DNA of 64,000 nt from Lineus longissimus (GCF_910592395.1 NC_088323.1:15177501-15241500), one strand, 5' to 3'; positions 50,153 to 63,154 are shown, numbered from the stretch's first letter. The notes: generated by a model from the sequence alone, not told the origin. Numbers and translations: made by a program.

Positions 50153-51205
50153 AGTGCCAGACAATAAACAATTCTACCGTTTGGATCAATAGCAAGATTG
50201 AGAGTTTATGTATCCTTTCACGTAGTTAATTCATGATCTTTATTCTCCGCCGTAGCAAAATCGGACAACTTAACGAGCTTTTTTTTACACTACTCCGCCT
50301 GTGTATTTTCGTTATTTTGCTCATCTGCCCACACGCATGCGCAATGACGAATATCTGAACGTGTTACTCTCCATCCAAAGATTTATTTTGGATAATTATT
50401 ACAATTAACTCATTTTTAAGAAAAATATTTCAATATATTTAAAACACTTATTATAATTTATTTAAATTTGAGTCCAATATTACAATAAACTAACCTTAAT
50501 AAGGTTACTGCAATGAAATTACTTCACATCCGTTTCAAGGTTAATTTTCCAATATGGCAGCGCCCTTGAAAAAATATTCTGGTGCAAATTTTCAAGATTT
50601 TTTTAGATTTAACTTTCATTTACTCTGAAAATAAGAAAAACAAAACTGTCAGAAGGTCATCAAATGATTGTTTATGTACTGTTCTTTCTTTAGAAAGTAA
50701 GTTTAGGGGCCGTCATAAGCATTTTTATCCAACAACTTGCAAATGTTCCGTTGCCAAATTACTTCTGTGTACATTCTCTAGTGCATTTGCACTATGAAAA
50801 TTTTTATTTTCTTTGTCAAAGCTATTGCCCAGTTTGGAGGTCTAGACTTTTCTGTAACTGCATTGATACAAAATAATAAAGTCAGTAATGTAAGAACCTT
50901 TCAAATATGGCCTAAATCAGTCATAGTGCAGTCTTTAATCTTGGACTTAATTTAGCCTGTCGTCCAGAGATGGCAACACCATCGGGTATGGAACAATATC
51001 TCCCACTTTATTTGGTCACTTACACCAACAACACCATGCAATCGAAACAAAGCAAAAACCCATAAAAGCCATTGATTTTTTTGTAATCAATAATCACCCG
51101 ATGACTTATATTAACAGATTATCTATATCTACTGAAGAGCACTTCCTCAGAATCGTACTTTTCATTTCTTTAGATTAGCCCAGCTGAAATCGACCTTCGA
51201 TAACC
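50153..51205. promoter_or_regulatory. Head-to-head intergenic region between the FERM gene and TMEM177
   Basis: About 1.05 kb separates the two start codons, so it must hold at least the 5'UTRs and probably a shared bidirectional promoter. No TATA box or CpG-rich core can be assigned with confidence. The sequence is AT-rich around 50390-50480. A pyrimidine-rich TTTCATTTCTTTAG at 51161-51174 could be the acceptor of a TMEM177 5'UTR intron. Confidence 0.45.
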
Positions 51206-52641
51206 ATGGCAGGAATGTTTGTGACGCTTATCAAGAACCCCCAAATCACAACAGCGATAGCCATCTCCACCTTTATTGGGTTACGACTCGGAAAAGAGAC
51301 ACTGTTTCTCGGCTACTACAAGGACAAATTGTTACAGTCTTACAAGGATGGCGTTGAAACCCCTGTAGACAAACACACTAAAACGCTTGCTCAAGAGGTA
51401 AGGTCTAGTGAAAAAAAGTTTGCTTTCAAATTGAAGTTACCTACAGTGTTTCCGCCAGGATTAAATTTGAGGGGGGACAAAAAAAAATTTTTTTTTTCTA
51501 AAATTTTTTTTTAAAAAAAGGGTATATGTCCCCTCCTGAGAGGTTTTTTGGCCCTAAAACCGCTACAATTGGCTCCCAAATGCTCTTATTTTACATATGA
51601 AATCATGAAAATTACTCATTTGACAGTAAAACAAACTTTAGTGCTCAAAATTAAGGAGGGATATCCCCCCTTGAAATATTTTAGGGGGGGATGAATCCCC
51701 CCATCCCCCCCTCTGGTGGAAACCCTGACCTAAACCACACATTTAGAATCGATGATAGTCCCATTACAACACTATCTTGTTATGACGGTACAATTCCTTT
51801 GTTGATTTCCAACAATAAAGATGTCGTCAATAATTTTTTTTGTTTCACCTTCTCCTTTCCTACCTTTCAGGTCTTGGATAAGTTTCAACTCAGACCAGAG
51901 GCGGAGGCCGATCTTCAATTGTTTACCTGTTTTTCCCAAGACGCTGTCTACGGAGGCAGCACGCACCTGAAAACTGGCTCCATCATCGGTCTCCCGGCAA
52001 ACTTTGCCTACAAATCCGTCAACGACATCGATAAGTCAAAGCTGACGATCGGCCAAAAAGCTATCAAATGGGACACACCAGAAGGTACGCTGTTTGCAGA
52101 ATCATTGATATTGAGCGATGATGCAAAAAGATTCGCGATAGCAAGACAAATAAACTATTTGGATAGTCTCGAGATTTATGTTGACAATGGTTTCCTGCTG
52201 TGTTTTTCAATGCTTGGGTACTGGGTCGGACACGCTGCAAATGTCTTGCTACATTTGAAGCGGAAACTTCCAACTTTTATGCGGGGGAGTTTGTATGTTT
52301 GTATAGCATCAGTTGGTGCGACGCTTTATTTTCTTGCGAAGGACGAATATATTTGTTATCTTGATGAAAAAGTCGACCGAAAGTCTGCGGACTTTGGGAA
52401 AGAATATGCTGCCGGTGGTATTGAGTTTTATGCCAAGGAACTGCAACGAAATAAAGCGCTTCGTTGTCTGTTAGGGGATTATGGGAAAAAGGTCTACACT
52501 AAGTACGGAAATTACGTCACCACGTGGCGTCTAAGACATCCACCTCCAATAACCCGACATGAAAAAATGGAAAAGTTTTCTACTCGGAAGGTGAACGAGG
52601 AAAATGCTCGTTCTGAAAAGGTAAACGATGGGACGGCTTAG
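51206..52641 (+). CDS. TMEM177: TMEM177, complete, two coding exons (51206..51397 and 51871..52641)
   Basis: Splicing GAG|GTAAGG to TTTCAG|GTC in phase 0 gives 320 residues, close to the ~311 of the human protein. The start ACCATGG has an in-frame TGA upstream. Diagnostic segments are TGSIIGLPANFAYKSV, FAIARQINYLDS, YAAGGIEFYAKELQRNKALR and the C-terminal KVYTKYGNYV. Three hydrophobic stretches lie near residues 12-30, 171-190 and 203-220. TMEM177 is a mitochondrial inner-membrane protein that works with COX20 in COX2 (cytochrome oxidase) biogenesis. An in-frame reading through the intron from 51691 is an artefact of a MITE. AATAAA at 52835 is the likely poly(A) signal. Confidence 0.95.
51444..51727. 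mobile_element. MITE in the TMEM177 intron (hAT-like termini)
   Basis: Ends are imperfect inverted repeats: CAGTGTTTCCGCCAGGA on the left and the complement of CAGGGTTTCCACCAGAG on the right. Both flanks carry ACCTA, a 5-bp direct repeat. The interior is G/C-run rich. CAGTGTTTCC-type ends are typical of hAT elements, whose duplications are usually 8 bp, so the superfamily is uncertain. Confidence 0.6.
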
Positions 52642-52834
52642 GGATGTATGCCCTTGTCGGTCTTGCCTAGACAGCAAAGCGCCTTGTATATGAGCGATAT
52701 TTGTCACAACCACCTGTGACAATTATTGCTGCAATGAAAAGATTGCTGGTCTGTGAGAGTGGACTTTTGTGTTGATATGAACAGACTGTATTCTTCTTGG
52801 ACATGAATCATAACGGATCAAGAAATTTTGATAC

Positions 52835-52840
52835 AATAAA
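52835..52840 (+). terminator. Poly(A) signal of TMEM177
   Basis: AATAAA about 195 bp after the TMEM177 stop, in an AT-rich context and before the 210-bp tandem array begins. Confidence 0.6.
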
Positions 52841-52914
52841 ATAACATACTCAGATATTTTGAAAGTGTCTTTTTATCCATATTAGTTGATATCTAACAGT
52901 CTCTCTAGGTTGTG

Positions 52915-54515
52915 ACATTGTCTTATTATCTTCCTTGGTTCAGAAGTCTTCCAAACAGCCACGTTGGGTGTGACATTGTCTCAGGATATCTTTGTTGGTT
53001 GTGATAGGCCACACTTTACGACGGGGCTGATACTCCTCATTGGGTAGGACTGTGTGTCTATCCATCTTGGTTGGACCCTATAGCAAAGGCCTACTTGGGT
53101 AGGAAAGTGTCCCTGATAGTCCCGTTGATCTATCTTGGTTGTTACTCTTTTGCAAACAGCTACGTTGGGTGTGACATTGTCTCAGGACATCTTTGTTGGT
53201 TGTGATAGGCCATACTTTATGACGGGGCTAATACTCCTCATTGGGCCAGACTGTGTGTCTATCCATCTTGGTTGGACCCTATATCAACAGCCTACTTGGG
53301 TAGGAAAGTGTCCCTGATAGTCAACGTTGGTCAGACTTTTCATCTATCTTGATACTCTCTTGCAAACAGCCACGTTGTGTGTGACATTGTCTCGAGGACA
53401 TCTTTGTTGGTTGTGATCGGCAACACTTTACGACAGGGCTGATAGTCATCATTGGGTAGGACTGTGTGTCTATCCATCTTGGTTGGACCCTATTACAACA
53501 GCCTACTTGGGTAGGAAAGTGTCCCCGATAGTCACTGTTGGTCAGACTTTTCATCTAACTTGGTTGTTACTCTCTTGCAAACAGCTACGTTGGGTGTGAC
53601 ATTGTCTCAGGACATCTTTGTTGGTTGTGATAGGTCACACTTTACGACGGGGCTAATACTCCTCACTGGGCCAGACTGTGTGTCTATCCATCTTGGTTGG
53701 ACCCTATATCAACAGCCTACTTGGGTAGGAAAGTGTCCCCGATAGTCAACGTTGGTCAGACTTTTCATCTATCTTGATACTCTCTTGCAAACAGCCACGT
53801 TGGGTGTGACATTGTCTCGAGGACATCTTTGTTGGTTGTGATCGGCAACACTTTACGACAGGGCTGATAGTCCTCATTGGATCGGACTGTGTGTCTATCC
53901 ATCTTGGTTGGACCCTATAGCAACAGCCTACTTGGGTAGGAAAGTGTCCCCGATAGTCAACGTTGGTCAGACTTTTCATCTATCTTGGTTGTTACTCTTT
54001 TGCAAACAGCTACGTTGGGTGTGACATTGTCTCAGGACATCTTTGTTGGTTGTGATAGGTCACACTTTACGACGGGGCTAATACTCCTCACTGGGCCAGA
54101 CTGTGTGTCTATCCATCTTGGTTGGACCCTATAGCAACAGCCTACTTGGGTAGGAAAGTGTCCCTGATAGTCAACGTTGGTCAGACTTTTCATCTATCTT
54201 GGTTGTTACTCTCTTGCAAACAGCCACGTTGGGTGTGACATTGTCTCAGGACATCTTTGTTGGTTGTGATAGGCCGCACTTTATGACGGGGCTGATAGTC
54301 CTCATTGGGCCTGACTGTGTTTCTATCCATCTTGGTTGGACCCTATAGCAACAGCCTACTTGGGTAGGAAAGTGTCCCGTTGGTCACTTTTCATCTATCT
54401 TGGTTGTTACTCTCTTGCAAACAGCCACGTTGGGTGTGACATTGTCTCAGGATATCCTTGTTGGTTGTGATAGGCCACACTTTACGACAGGGCTGATAGT
54501 CCTCAATGGATCTGA
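52915..54515 (+). repeat. ~200-216-bp tandem array downstream of TMEM177
   Basis: About eight units. GTGTGACATTGTCTCAGGA recurs near 52970, 53170, 53380, 53596, 53806, 54018, 54235 and 54434, with TCTATCCATCTTGGTTGGAC and CCTACTTGGGTAGGAAAGTG in each. Units alternate between two subtypes (CGAGGACATC versus CAGGACATC). Confidence 0.93.
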
Positions 54516-54519
54516 CGGT

Positions 54520-57060
54520 GGCACCTTGACCGAGACAGTTCGACAGATATAAAGGTCATACTTTGATGGCAGGAATGATAGCCCTCTTTGCGGACAGCCT
54601 ACTTTGGTAGGAAAATGTCCCCGATAGACCCCATTGGTTGTGACTTATGATCTATCATATATATTTGTTTATTTCGTACAACAAATGTACAGATTTACTG
54701 GGACTCTCTACAGATAGACGGCTACTTCAGTTTGAATCTCAATGATCTTCGTTTGATGTCATCACAGTCCCTGATGTGACCTTGGTTGTGACAGCACGTT
54801 ATCAATCTTGGTTGGGACGCTCTTGCAGAGCCTTTATTTGATACCTCAGTGTCCACGATGATCATTCTATATGTTATAACAATTCCATATTTTCCACCTC
54901 GGTTGGGACACACTTGTGGATATATATATACATATGTTTATTCGTATAAGATAACAAAATCAGATACACTTGATAACTGTGCAGTGCTTAGAGTACATGG
55001 TGGAAAAATTTACATTTCAACTGACAATTGTTACATTTTGTGTCTTCTCCGCTGGCAAATAAAAATCACATGAGTCCAGGTTACAGCTATGAAACGCAAA
55101 GAATTTCTATCATATCCGAAATCTCGACCTTGGATAATAAGGGGTGTCCATAATCCCGCATGGAAATTAACTCTCTAATTTGAGCACCAATTAATACATT
55201 GCCGTCATTTTCAGCGTCATTTAAAAGTCCAATGCTGATGCCAGCCTTAACTAGCTCAAATTTGGACTTATTGGCAACCCTACTGATGTAATTTAAACTA
55301 TTGCTGAGAGGCGAGCCACTCCCATTTACCATTAATTTAGCGTTTGCATCTCGATGACCTCTTTTGATCGTGTCATCACCACCAGTGTCTCATGGTCCGT
55401 CTTGGCTATGGCCCTATGTTGAATCATCCATCCTTGTTAAGAAACCTTTTCGAACTTGGTTCAGACATGTTGTTCAGACCGGTTGTTGTTGGTTTGCATT
55501 CCCGAGCTGTAAGCCACGAGGGTCCCCCTGAAATTGGCTGCAGCTAGCTTTAATCAAGGCGGCCGTTTCATCATTGGATCCACCTCTTCGGTCCAATTTG
55601 CGGCCAACTGGGTCTTCCCATGGTCATATACCCATTGCCTTGTGCTAGAGGGACATTGGCTAGCTTAGATCTAGGAGGCAGCTTGATCTTTGGATCCACC
55701 TACCTGGTCCCATTCAGGCCTACTGTCTCTGCCCATGGGCATACACCCCTTCCGTGTGCCAGAGCTGCATTTAACCAAAGGGTAAACGTTTGCATGTGTG
55801 ACTGTTTTCTGGTACCCCCAATAAGGGCAGCCAAATCCAACTTTGGTAGATTTTAACCTCACGATTGCAGTAAGGAGGATGGACGTTGTCATACCATGAG
55901 GAAGTCATAACCTAAAGAAGGCTCCACAAAAGCATGGCACTACAAACAGCTGATCTTGCCCGAGTGTTTTAGCTGGTGCCAATCGTGATAACACAGCCAT
56001 ACATACAGGATTGGCCTTTCCTTGTGACACTCTCGCCGACATCCTGGGGCCAGTTGTTCAAAGTCTGATCAGTTTAAAGACTGCCAAGGACTTGATGGAA
56101 CCCCTGGCGAATATCTTGAGGTTCTGCTAACTTATTGGAGGCATAGCATCAGCTAAGCCCAACAGAGCAATCTTCGCAGCACGCTAATGGTAGTTAAGCG
56201 GCCACCAAACAAGATAGTGGAGCTTTGAACAATCAGGCCCTGATCCAGTGTCCCCCGTCAGCCCAGTTGATCGAGAACTTAGTTGTTTCATTGAGGTGTA
56301 AGACGATCCCATGATGCAGTGTGGAAGCCTGCATCAACTGCCAAATTCAAATGAGACAACACAATCTCCAAAACAGAGTTCCAACGTCTCTCGTTGTTGG
56401 AGATTGGGTTGGTCGCTCCACAGACCTCTGCCAACGGCAACTCAAAACGCACACCAACTGGCTACGTCAATCAAGCCGAATTAAAAACAGACCAATAGTT
56501 TATCTTTTTCGGAAAAGATCCACATTTTATTTCTGTGTTTTTACAATATTCTGCAATGACTCAGTGACTATTGTTCAGTTGATAAAAATATATTTCTACC
56601 TTAGCTCAGTGGCGATGCAATCGAGTTCAAGTTATGGGAGACTTGACATTATCGCATATTAAAGGATTCCTGAAACGTCTAATGAGTTGTTGCCCATCTA
56701 TTGACCAAGGCATTTCGAGAAAATTTGATATCAAAATAAGGTTAACTTTTCTGTAAATAACATTTCATGAAAAGAAACAGAACCTAACATTTTCGACGAA
56801 GATCTTTCACAGAAATTTTTTTGGAGGTATTAAATACGATTGTGTCTTTTCCCAATTTGTATTTTTTCCGTCACCAGAAAATTATTCAAGGTGACCCATT
56901 AACATTGGTTTTATAATTGTTCATACTTCTAGAACATTCCTACCTGTTGTTCATCGCCATGGTGATTTCCCAACTTTTCTCGAAATGCCTCTGCCAAAAT
57001 CGGTACACACAAAAGAATGATAACAACCTGCAAGTTTATTATTATCTTTGAGATCAGTTA
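54520..57060. other. Intergenic sequence between TMEM177 and the PTPN4-like gene
   Basis: Drifted array-like phrases to about 54900, then unique sequence. An 81-codon minus ORF at 55332..55087 (ANKSKFELVKAGISIGLLND) looks protein-like in composition but was not recognised. Nothing else supported. Confidence 0.4.
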
Positions 57061-57061
57061 T

Positions 57062-57432
57062 GTCAAGAACATCCCCTTTCTTGAAAAGAACACTTTCAAA
57101 ACACCCCTTTTCTAGAATGGAACAAGTCCAAAGCACCCCCTTTCCATAATGGAACAAGTCCAAAAGCACCCCTCTTCTAGAATGGAACAAGTCCAAAACA
57201 ACCCTCTTCCCTCTTCTAGAATGGAACAAGTCCAAAACACCCCTTTTCTAGAATGGAACAAGTCCAAAGCACCCCTCTTCTAGAATGGAACAAGTCCACA
57301 ACTCCCCTCTTCTAGAATGGAACAAGTCCAAAATACCCCTCTTCTAGAATGGAACAAGTCCAAAACACCCCTCTTCTAGAATGGAACAAGTCCAAAACAC
57401 CCCCTTTCTCGAATGGAACAAGTCCAAAATGA
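57062..57432. repeat. ~32-bp tandem repeat
   Basis: About eleven units of CCCCTCTTCTAGAATGGAAC followed by AAGTCCAAAACA. Confidence 0.93.
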
Positions 57433-57687
57433 TTCCTCGTCTGACATTTTATCAACAAACATGCACTGTGTCTGTACATTTTAAATAGTATACAATATCT
57501 TATCCAACTGACATCGCAAAAGTTTGTCGTAAGTATAAAATACAATACAAAGACTGAAATTGTCAAGTTATAAGCTAGCTTTCCAACAGATACTATTAGA
57601 TCATGACAATAAATACAAACAAATGTGTCCAATACGAAAGAAGTCTACGACGAAAATTCAAAAAGAGCACCAGGTACGACTAACATA

Positions 57688-57960
57688 ACCAAATTTCTGA
57701 TTTACATTTCCAAATTTCTGATTTACATTTCCAAATTTCTGATTTAAATTACCAAATTTCTGATTTACGTAACCAATTTTCTGATTTACATTTCAAAATT
57801 TCCAAATTTCTGATTTACATTTCCAAATTTCTGATTTACGTAACCAATTTTCTGATTTACATTTCCAAATTTCCAAATTTCTGATTTACATTTTCAAATT
57901 TCTGATTTAACTGCCAAAATTTCTGATTTACAGAACCAAATTTCCAAGTCCAAAGTCACT
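57688..57960. repeat. ~21-bp tandem repeat
   Basis: Copies of CCAAATTTCTGATTTACATT with insertions and deletions of the CCAAATTT part. Confidence 0.9.
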
Positions 57961-58460
57961 TTCTAATTTGGTGTTTTGGTTAAAAGAGAAATGGAACCCA
58001 AGTTGAAGGAGTGTTTTTTGTGAGTTTATAACCAAATTCTTTTTTGGACGAAGGATGTATTCCAAGTTTGTAGTCACAATTTAGCATTTTAAAGTGGATC
58101 CAACTAATCTGAATAATATTCATATTTGAATTGGGAAAGATGTGGCCTTGACAGTCAGAATTAACGTCGGAATACCGCGACAATTCAGTAATATATTGAA
58201 TTTTTCAATTTTATGTGCAATTTAATGATGGGAACTGCCACAGTATGGAGGAAGGCGACTGGGCAGCCGACAGCTTGGTAAAGCGCCCTCAATAACTCTG
58301 TCGGTCCTTTAAGTAGAGGGCTGTGACCATTTTAAAAACCTAGAAAAGAGGGCCACTGATATAAGATTAACTGATTCTTGTCCCTACCTGCACATGATTT
58401 GGACCCGCACAAAATATTTCACTATTCTTAGAATTTTGTTATTTTACAAAGAAATCAGTA

Positions 58461-58642
58461 TATAATGGAAACTCTCTATTAAGGACACCCATGGGACTGA
58501 CAAGCACTGTCCTCAATAGAGAAGTGTCCTGATTAGAGAGGTCAAATTGAATAGAAAGACCCAATTTGGGACCAAAACAAGCATCCTTAATAGAGAGGGT
58601 GTCCTTTATAGAGTGGTGTCCGCTAAGAGAGGTTCTACTGTA
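58461..58642. mobile_element. Pogo-like MITE
   Basis: TATAATGGAAACTCTCTATT to AGAGAGGTTCTACTGTA. Confidence 0.82.
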
Positions 58643-58644
58643 TA

Positions 58645-61390
58645 TCGGAGAGGAAATTATTTTTAGTTTGGCCCCAATCAGCCATGCTTCCAGTGGTCAG
58701 AATGGGTTATAATAATAATAATAAAATTGTTATTTATATGGTTGTAAGAGCTAGAACTCTGCTGTTATTTGAGGGAGAGATGTCATGGTGACAAAATGTG
58801 CCAATTCTAAGCTAAGTGTCCTCTGCACCTTTGCCATGAAAATAACACCGCAGCAAATTGGACATAAAACGTCCACCATATTTTCAAAACAGGATGGAGA
58901 CAAGAAACGAGTAATCTAATTTCATTGGCTTGAAAGGTAACTAAGGCAGATGAATAGACTATTATCAAAGCTGTGAATGCTAACCGCAGAAACTCGCCCG
59001 GTCAAAATTGACGGCGACGATTTCACGACATAAAACAACAAGGACGCTTCATAGAAAACCCACTAAGCGCCGACAGAATTTACAAATGTTTTCGCAAAAT
59101 GTGGAATATTCGTTTTTATAAAAAGCTGGCCCGACATCTGCACTATCATCAAAAGACTCGCAACTATGTATGCATACGCCAAACAGTTTTGGCATGATGA
59201 AAACGTAGAAAAAATTTACGAAAATCCATATATTTATTCACAATACAAAACAGTAGCCTTGGCCAGATTAAACACCCTTGTATTCCTCATGCCAGTAGGC
59301 CTACTAAAAGTTCTCGGCAAATCACGCAAAGAAATACGTTTTCAAGAATTTACAATCCACGACTGGTTCAGTAATATCGTGACAAATATATTCCACCCTG
59401 AAATTAGCTGATATGATATTTCTCATCGCAAAACAGTTCCGCCATTTTTTTCGCAAAAAGTGTTTTTATAAGTTTTTACAAAATCAGTTTCAAGCATCAT
59501 AATTTGTTTATTTCAGAGCGAATTGATGATTTATTTTCATACATGCATGAAATTAAAGGTGGTTCTTCACTCCCCTATCAAGGTATTTCTCAAAATACAA
59601 TAGATACCACGTGACCTTTGAATCAGACAACAATAAACTGTACGTGTTAGCTCGAAATAAGCACAAGTTTCTATGACCGTGCGTCGCTGAAAGAAAATAA
59701 CGATTTCACTGCGATGGACTATCATATCATTCACAAAGTGCTGTAAAAAATGCCATAGCACGCTGTTTAAAATGTCTCTGGAACCTCAACTAGAGCTGCA
59801 AATCTACTTTCTTCCAAGGGGGGGGACCCAACTATGAATTGTCTAGGACAACTTCTTGAAGTATTTTATTCAGCATGCAGCTGAACTTTGACCAATTGAT
59901 GAAAAATAACAACATGCACGGACGAATTTGTACAAACATTTACAATCTTTGACTATTTTATTGACCGACACGGACTTGTAAACAAACATTTCACAACCCA
60001 AAGTGTCATTTTTAACCATAAAAAAGCGTGAAAACCTGTTCGCCATCCACCTGTGGCATCCAACTTTATCGACGCTCCATTCTCCGAGGCAGCAATGCCA
60101 TAATCTACACGACTGATTCTCGAAAACTATAAAAAATATTACAGACTAAAGTCCTGATCATAATAAATACACTGTCATTTCACTCTACATGATGGCGAAC
60201 TTTATGTTACCTCGGCAGAATGGAGTGCCAGATTTCCACAGCTAGATGGCGAACATGATTTCAATGCGTGAAAATGATACATGTTGATCACATACACAAC
60301 TTAAATACCTTATGAAGGCAAAATTTTAAAACTTGAGACCGAAGCAAGCGGATAATATTTGCCAATGTGATGGATAAGACAGCCCCCATGGTTTCATCGA
60401 CTGAAGCCTGTAGCCCACTGAAATAGGCTCTGACCTGCTGAACATTGAACCAATGTGAGCCTTCAAAAAAGAGCAGGAACGCCAGCCGTACAAGATTTAC
60501 CTAATGGTGCCACTCTTGTTAGGCCATGGGAATTATTAATCCTGTTTACCGTCCACCTCCCGCATGGGTTCTGAGCGAACATGAAATATTTTCATTATTT
60601 TTAAAAAAATCTATTTATTTTATTGTTGCCATCATTTTTTTATTTAAATAATCTTTCCAGTGGTTCATCTTTACCTTAAATGATTGAAAAACACAATAAA
60701 AACTTGGCAGAGTAGGCTCTTCATCATAATAATGACATTTTTTCAATGCCTCATAATGATGACCGACCTGATTTCCATTTACTGGAACTTGCTGAATCGC
60801 GTGTTTTGACCAGTAAATCAGACTGTAAACCGATAATGAATAATGAAAAATGAAAAAAAGCCTCATCATCTTTTTAAATCTCTCGGACCGTAAACAGGAT
60901 TAATCATTCCCATGGCCTTAGTCCCACATGATTTAGAGGTGACAAGATGAAGCCATCTTGCCCCGGTATTCAAATGCCTTAAGCACAAAAAGGACACATT
61001 GTCTAAAAGCCACGAAGATCTATATATGGGGACCTCTCATCCATTACGTGTCTGAAGCAATCTTAAAATATACACGGTAATGATATAACAGAAGATTTCT
61101 CTAACTTTGACTTAATAACTATTGCTATGACATCATATACACTGTATACAACACATATGTACAACTTATTCTATTTATAAATTCACGTTTCGTAGAACCT
61201 TACTATACTGTGGATTAATTATGATAATATACACTGTCTTTGGTTCAAGTTCTTAGGGGACGCACTTCACTTGCATTGGACATTGAGCACAGGCAAAAAC
61301 GGAGAAAAACCAATGTTTTCTTCGTTTAACAAAGCTTTGCTTGGGACGTTTTTAAAACTGCAAATTTGGATCCTTCTCATCCGCCTGATA
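58645..61390. other. Intergenic sequence, no gene recognised
   Basis: A plus ORF at 59166..59411 (81 codons) and a minus ORF at 60869..60615 lack family features. Several short hydrophobic ORFs are expected by chance in AT-rich DNA. Confidence 0.4.
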
Positions 61391-61393
61391 GTC

Positions 61394-61600
61394 TCATAGC
61401 GATTTAGATTGCAGTGACCAGCAATCACAATCGCGTGCAACAAAAATTGCTTGTCTGCAGGGGGTCATCACAGGTGCCTGCGATAAGAATCGCTGATGGC
61501 AGCGCCCTGCTACATCAATAGCAAATGCTGCCATTTCCAGCCTACCCGCAGATGAGAGATCTTTTCGTTGCGATTTAAATCGCTCGTCTGCGCGGTGATT
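61394..61600. mobile_element. Candidate palindromic MITE (GCGATT family), second copy
   Basis: ATAGCGATTTAGATTGCAGTG at the left pairs imperfectly with GCGATTTAAATCGCTCGTC at the right. Confidence 0.4.
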
Positions 61601-62788
61601 AGAACAATTTTGGCTCAAGAAAGACGCGTGAGAATCCAGACCTTTACGCAGTTTTCGCTGTAAAATGACGATGACACCTTTAAAAGAATCCTATACATTA
61701 AGTACATACCACATCATTACAGCTGAAAGGGACTTTAAAATGGTGCAAAATATGCCATGACGTACTTCTTATTCCCCCTTTAAGAGAAACATATTGTCCC
61801 TTTAAGAGTGATGACCTCCACAACCATCAATATACGACCGCCAAAAAATCGTCAATAAATCGAACAAAATGGCTACCAGAAATCGTCCAATTTCACTAAA
61901 ATCACAGAATTCATTCACACGAATGTCGCCGCATTACCAAGACAGCGCCATCTTAAGGGAATCCTTTAATTCAGTGCATCCGTTCTGTTTTATTTATATT
62001 TTTGGACGCTTTGCAAAATAAAAGACAGAAGATTCAAGCAAGGAAAAAATGAATGAACTACATCGGGAAATACGGAATTTGGATTTTGGGTCGGATGCCG
62101 GTTTGTACCTTCAAAACCATGTTAGTCATGTAGGCCATGATTCCACTTTGGCAGAAAAAACGAGGGATGAATTTCTTCCCATTATTTTTTGCCTTATTGC
62201 CACATTTATGAATAATTTCGGCTCAAATCTGGTGAAATATGAGACAATTCCCTCTACACCAACAAGCTTATAAGCAACGACCATGATTCAACTACGCACT
62301 AGAATTTACTGAATAAATAACTGATAATTATATTCATATCTCAAACTGCCACCAGTTGATAAATTCAAAGCAACAGCCGCCTAAAAACTGATCATATATC
62401 GTCATAACTCAATCTCTGAATAAAAAATCTTGTCGCATCCAATAAAATAAACTTCTCTGTTTTATGTCACAGTTAGGCTCAACGCGTTCTGACATTTGTT
62501 TTCAAAACGATTCAATCAAGTTGTTAATTGGAATGGCCCCGCATCTCTTAGTCTCTCAACACATAATCAGGGCTAGACGCAGTCATCTATGACAGTCAAG
62601 ACTAAAAATGGCGTCAGTCGATGCGAAATATGTCATCAGATTCCACGCTATGTACCTTTCCGTTGAAATCGACTGGTTGATCCACCGCTTCCAAGACCTT
62701 ATGGCATCGGCCCTGCATCGGTGCAACTTCCCCCGGTGAAGTCAATAGGACTGACTCAATTGCGTCAGGTCAACCTTAACCGACTCAC
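61601..62788. other. 3' flank of the PTPN4-like gene, no feature recognised
   Basis: Two nearby copies of CCCTTTAAGAG-A at 61785-61810 are remnants of a TTAA MITE end. May include the PTPN4-like 3'UTR. Confidence 0.35.
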
Positions 62789-62791
62789 TAA

Positions 62792-63154
62792 TGCAAGTAT
62801 CAATTCGTTTCTTGTACCCCCCCTCCTCAAGGGTAGTTAAGCTATCACCACTAATCTTTGCCGATGCTTGAGTAGTATTTATTTTTCCTTTAGTGAAAAT
62901 TTGGCGAAGCTGGAAAGAATAAGGATGCTAATGTGTCGATGTCTTGTCGAACATACAGCCTTACCCAGTAAAATTAGTCCGGTTACTTTATATGACGGTG
63001 ATAACTGATATATTGTTGATGGTGATGTCTTGACGAAAGAAAAAGTAGCATTGGTGAAAAAAGGGTGATGCTTGAGCCTTAAGATGTCGTTATAGGGTGA
63101 TAAGGTGTCGTACCCTTGAGGAGGGGGGGTACAAGACACGAATTGATACTTGCA
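62792..63154 (-). mobile_element. 363-bp TAA-flanked MITE, copy C
   Basis: Same length and orientation as copy B, flanked by TAA at 62789 and 63155. It lies in the 3' flank of the PTPN4-like gene. Confidence 0.82.

Noticed and set aside
51691-51870. N-terminal extension of the TMEM177 exon 2 frame
   Set aside because: Lies in the MITE and intron. A TTTCAG acceptor at 51865-51870 and phase match to exon 1 define the real exon.
59166-59411. 81-codon plus-strand ORF as a small gene
   Set aside because: No family resemblance, splice signals or poly(A) context. Expected by chance in AT-rich DNA.
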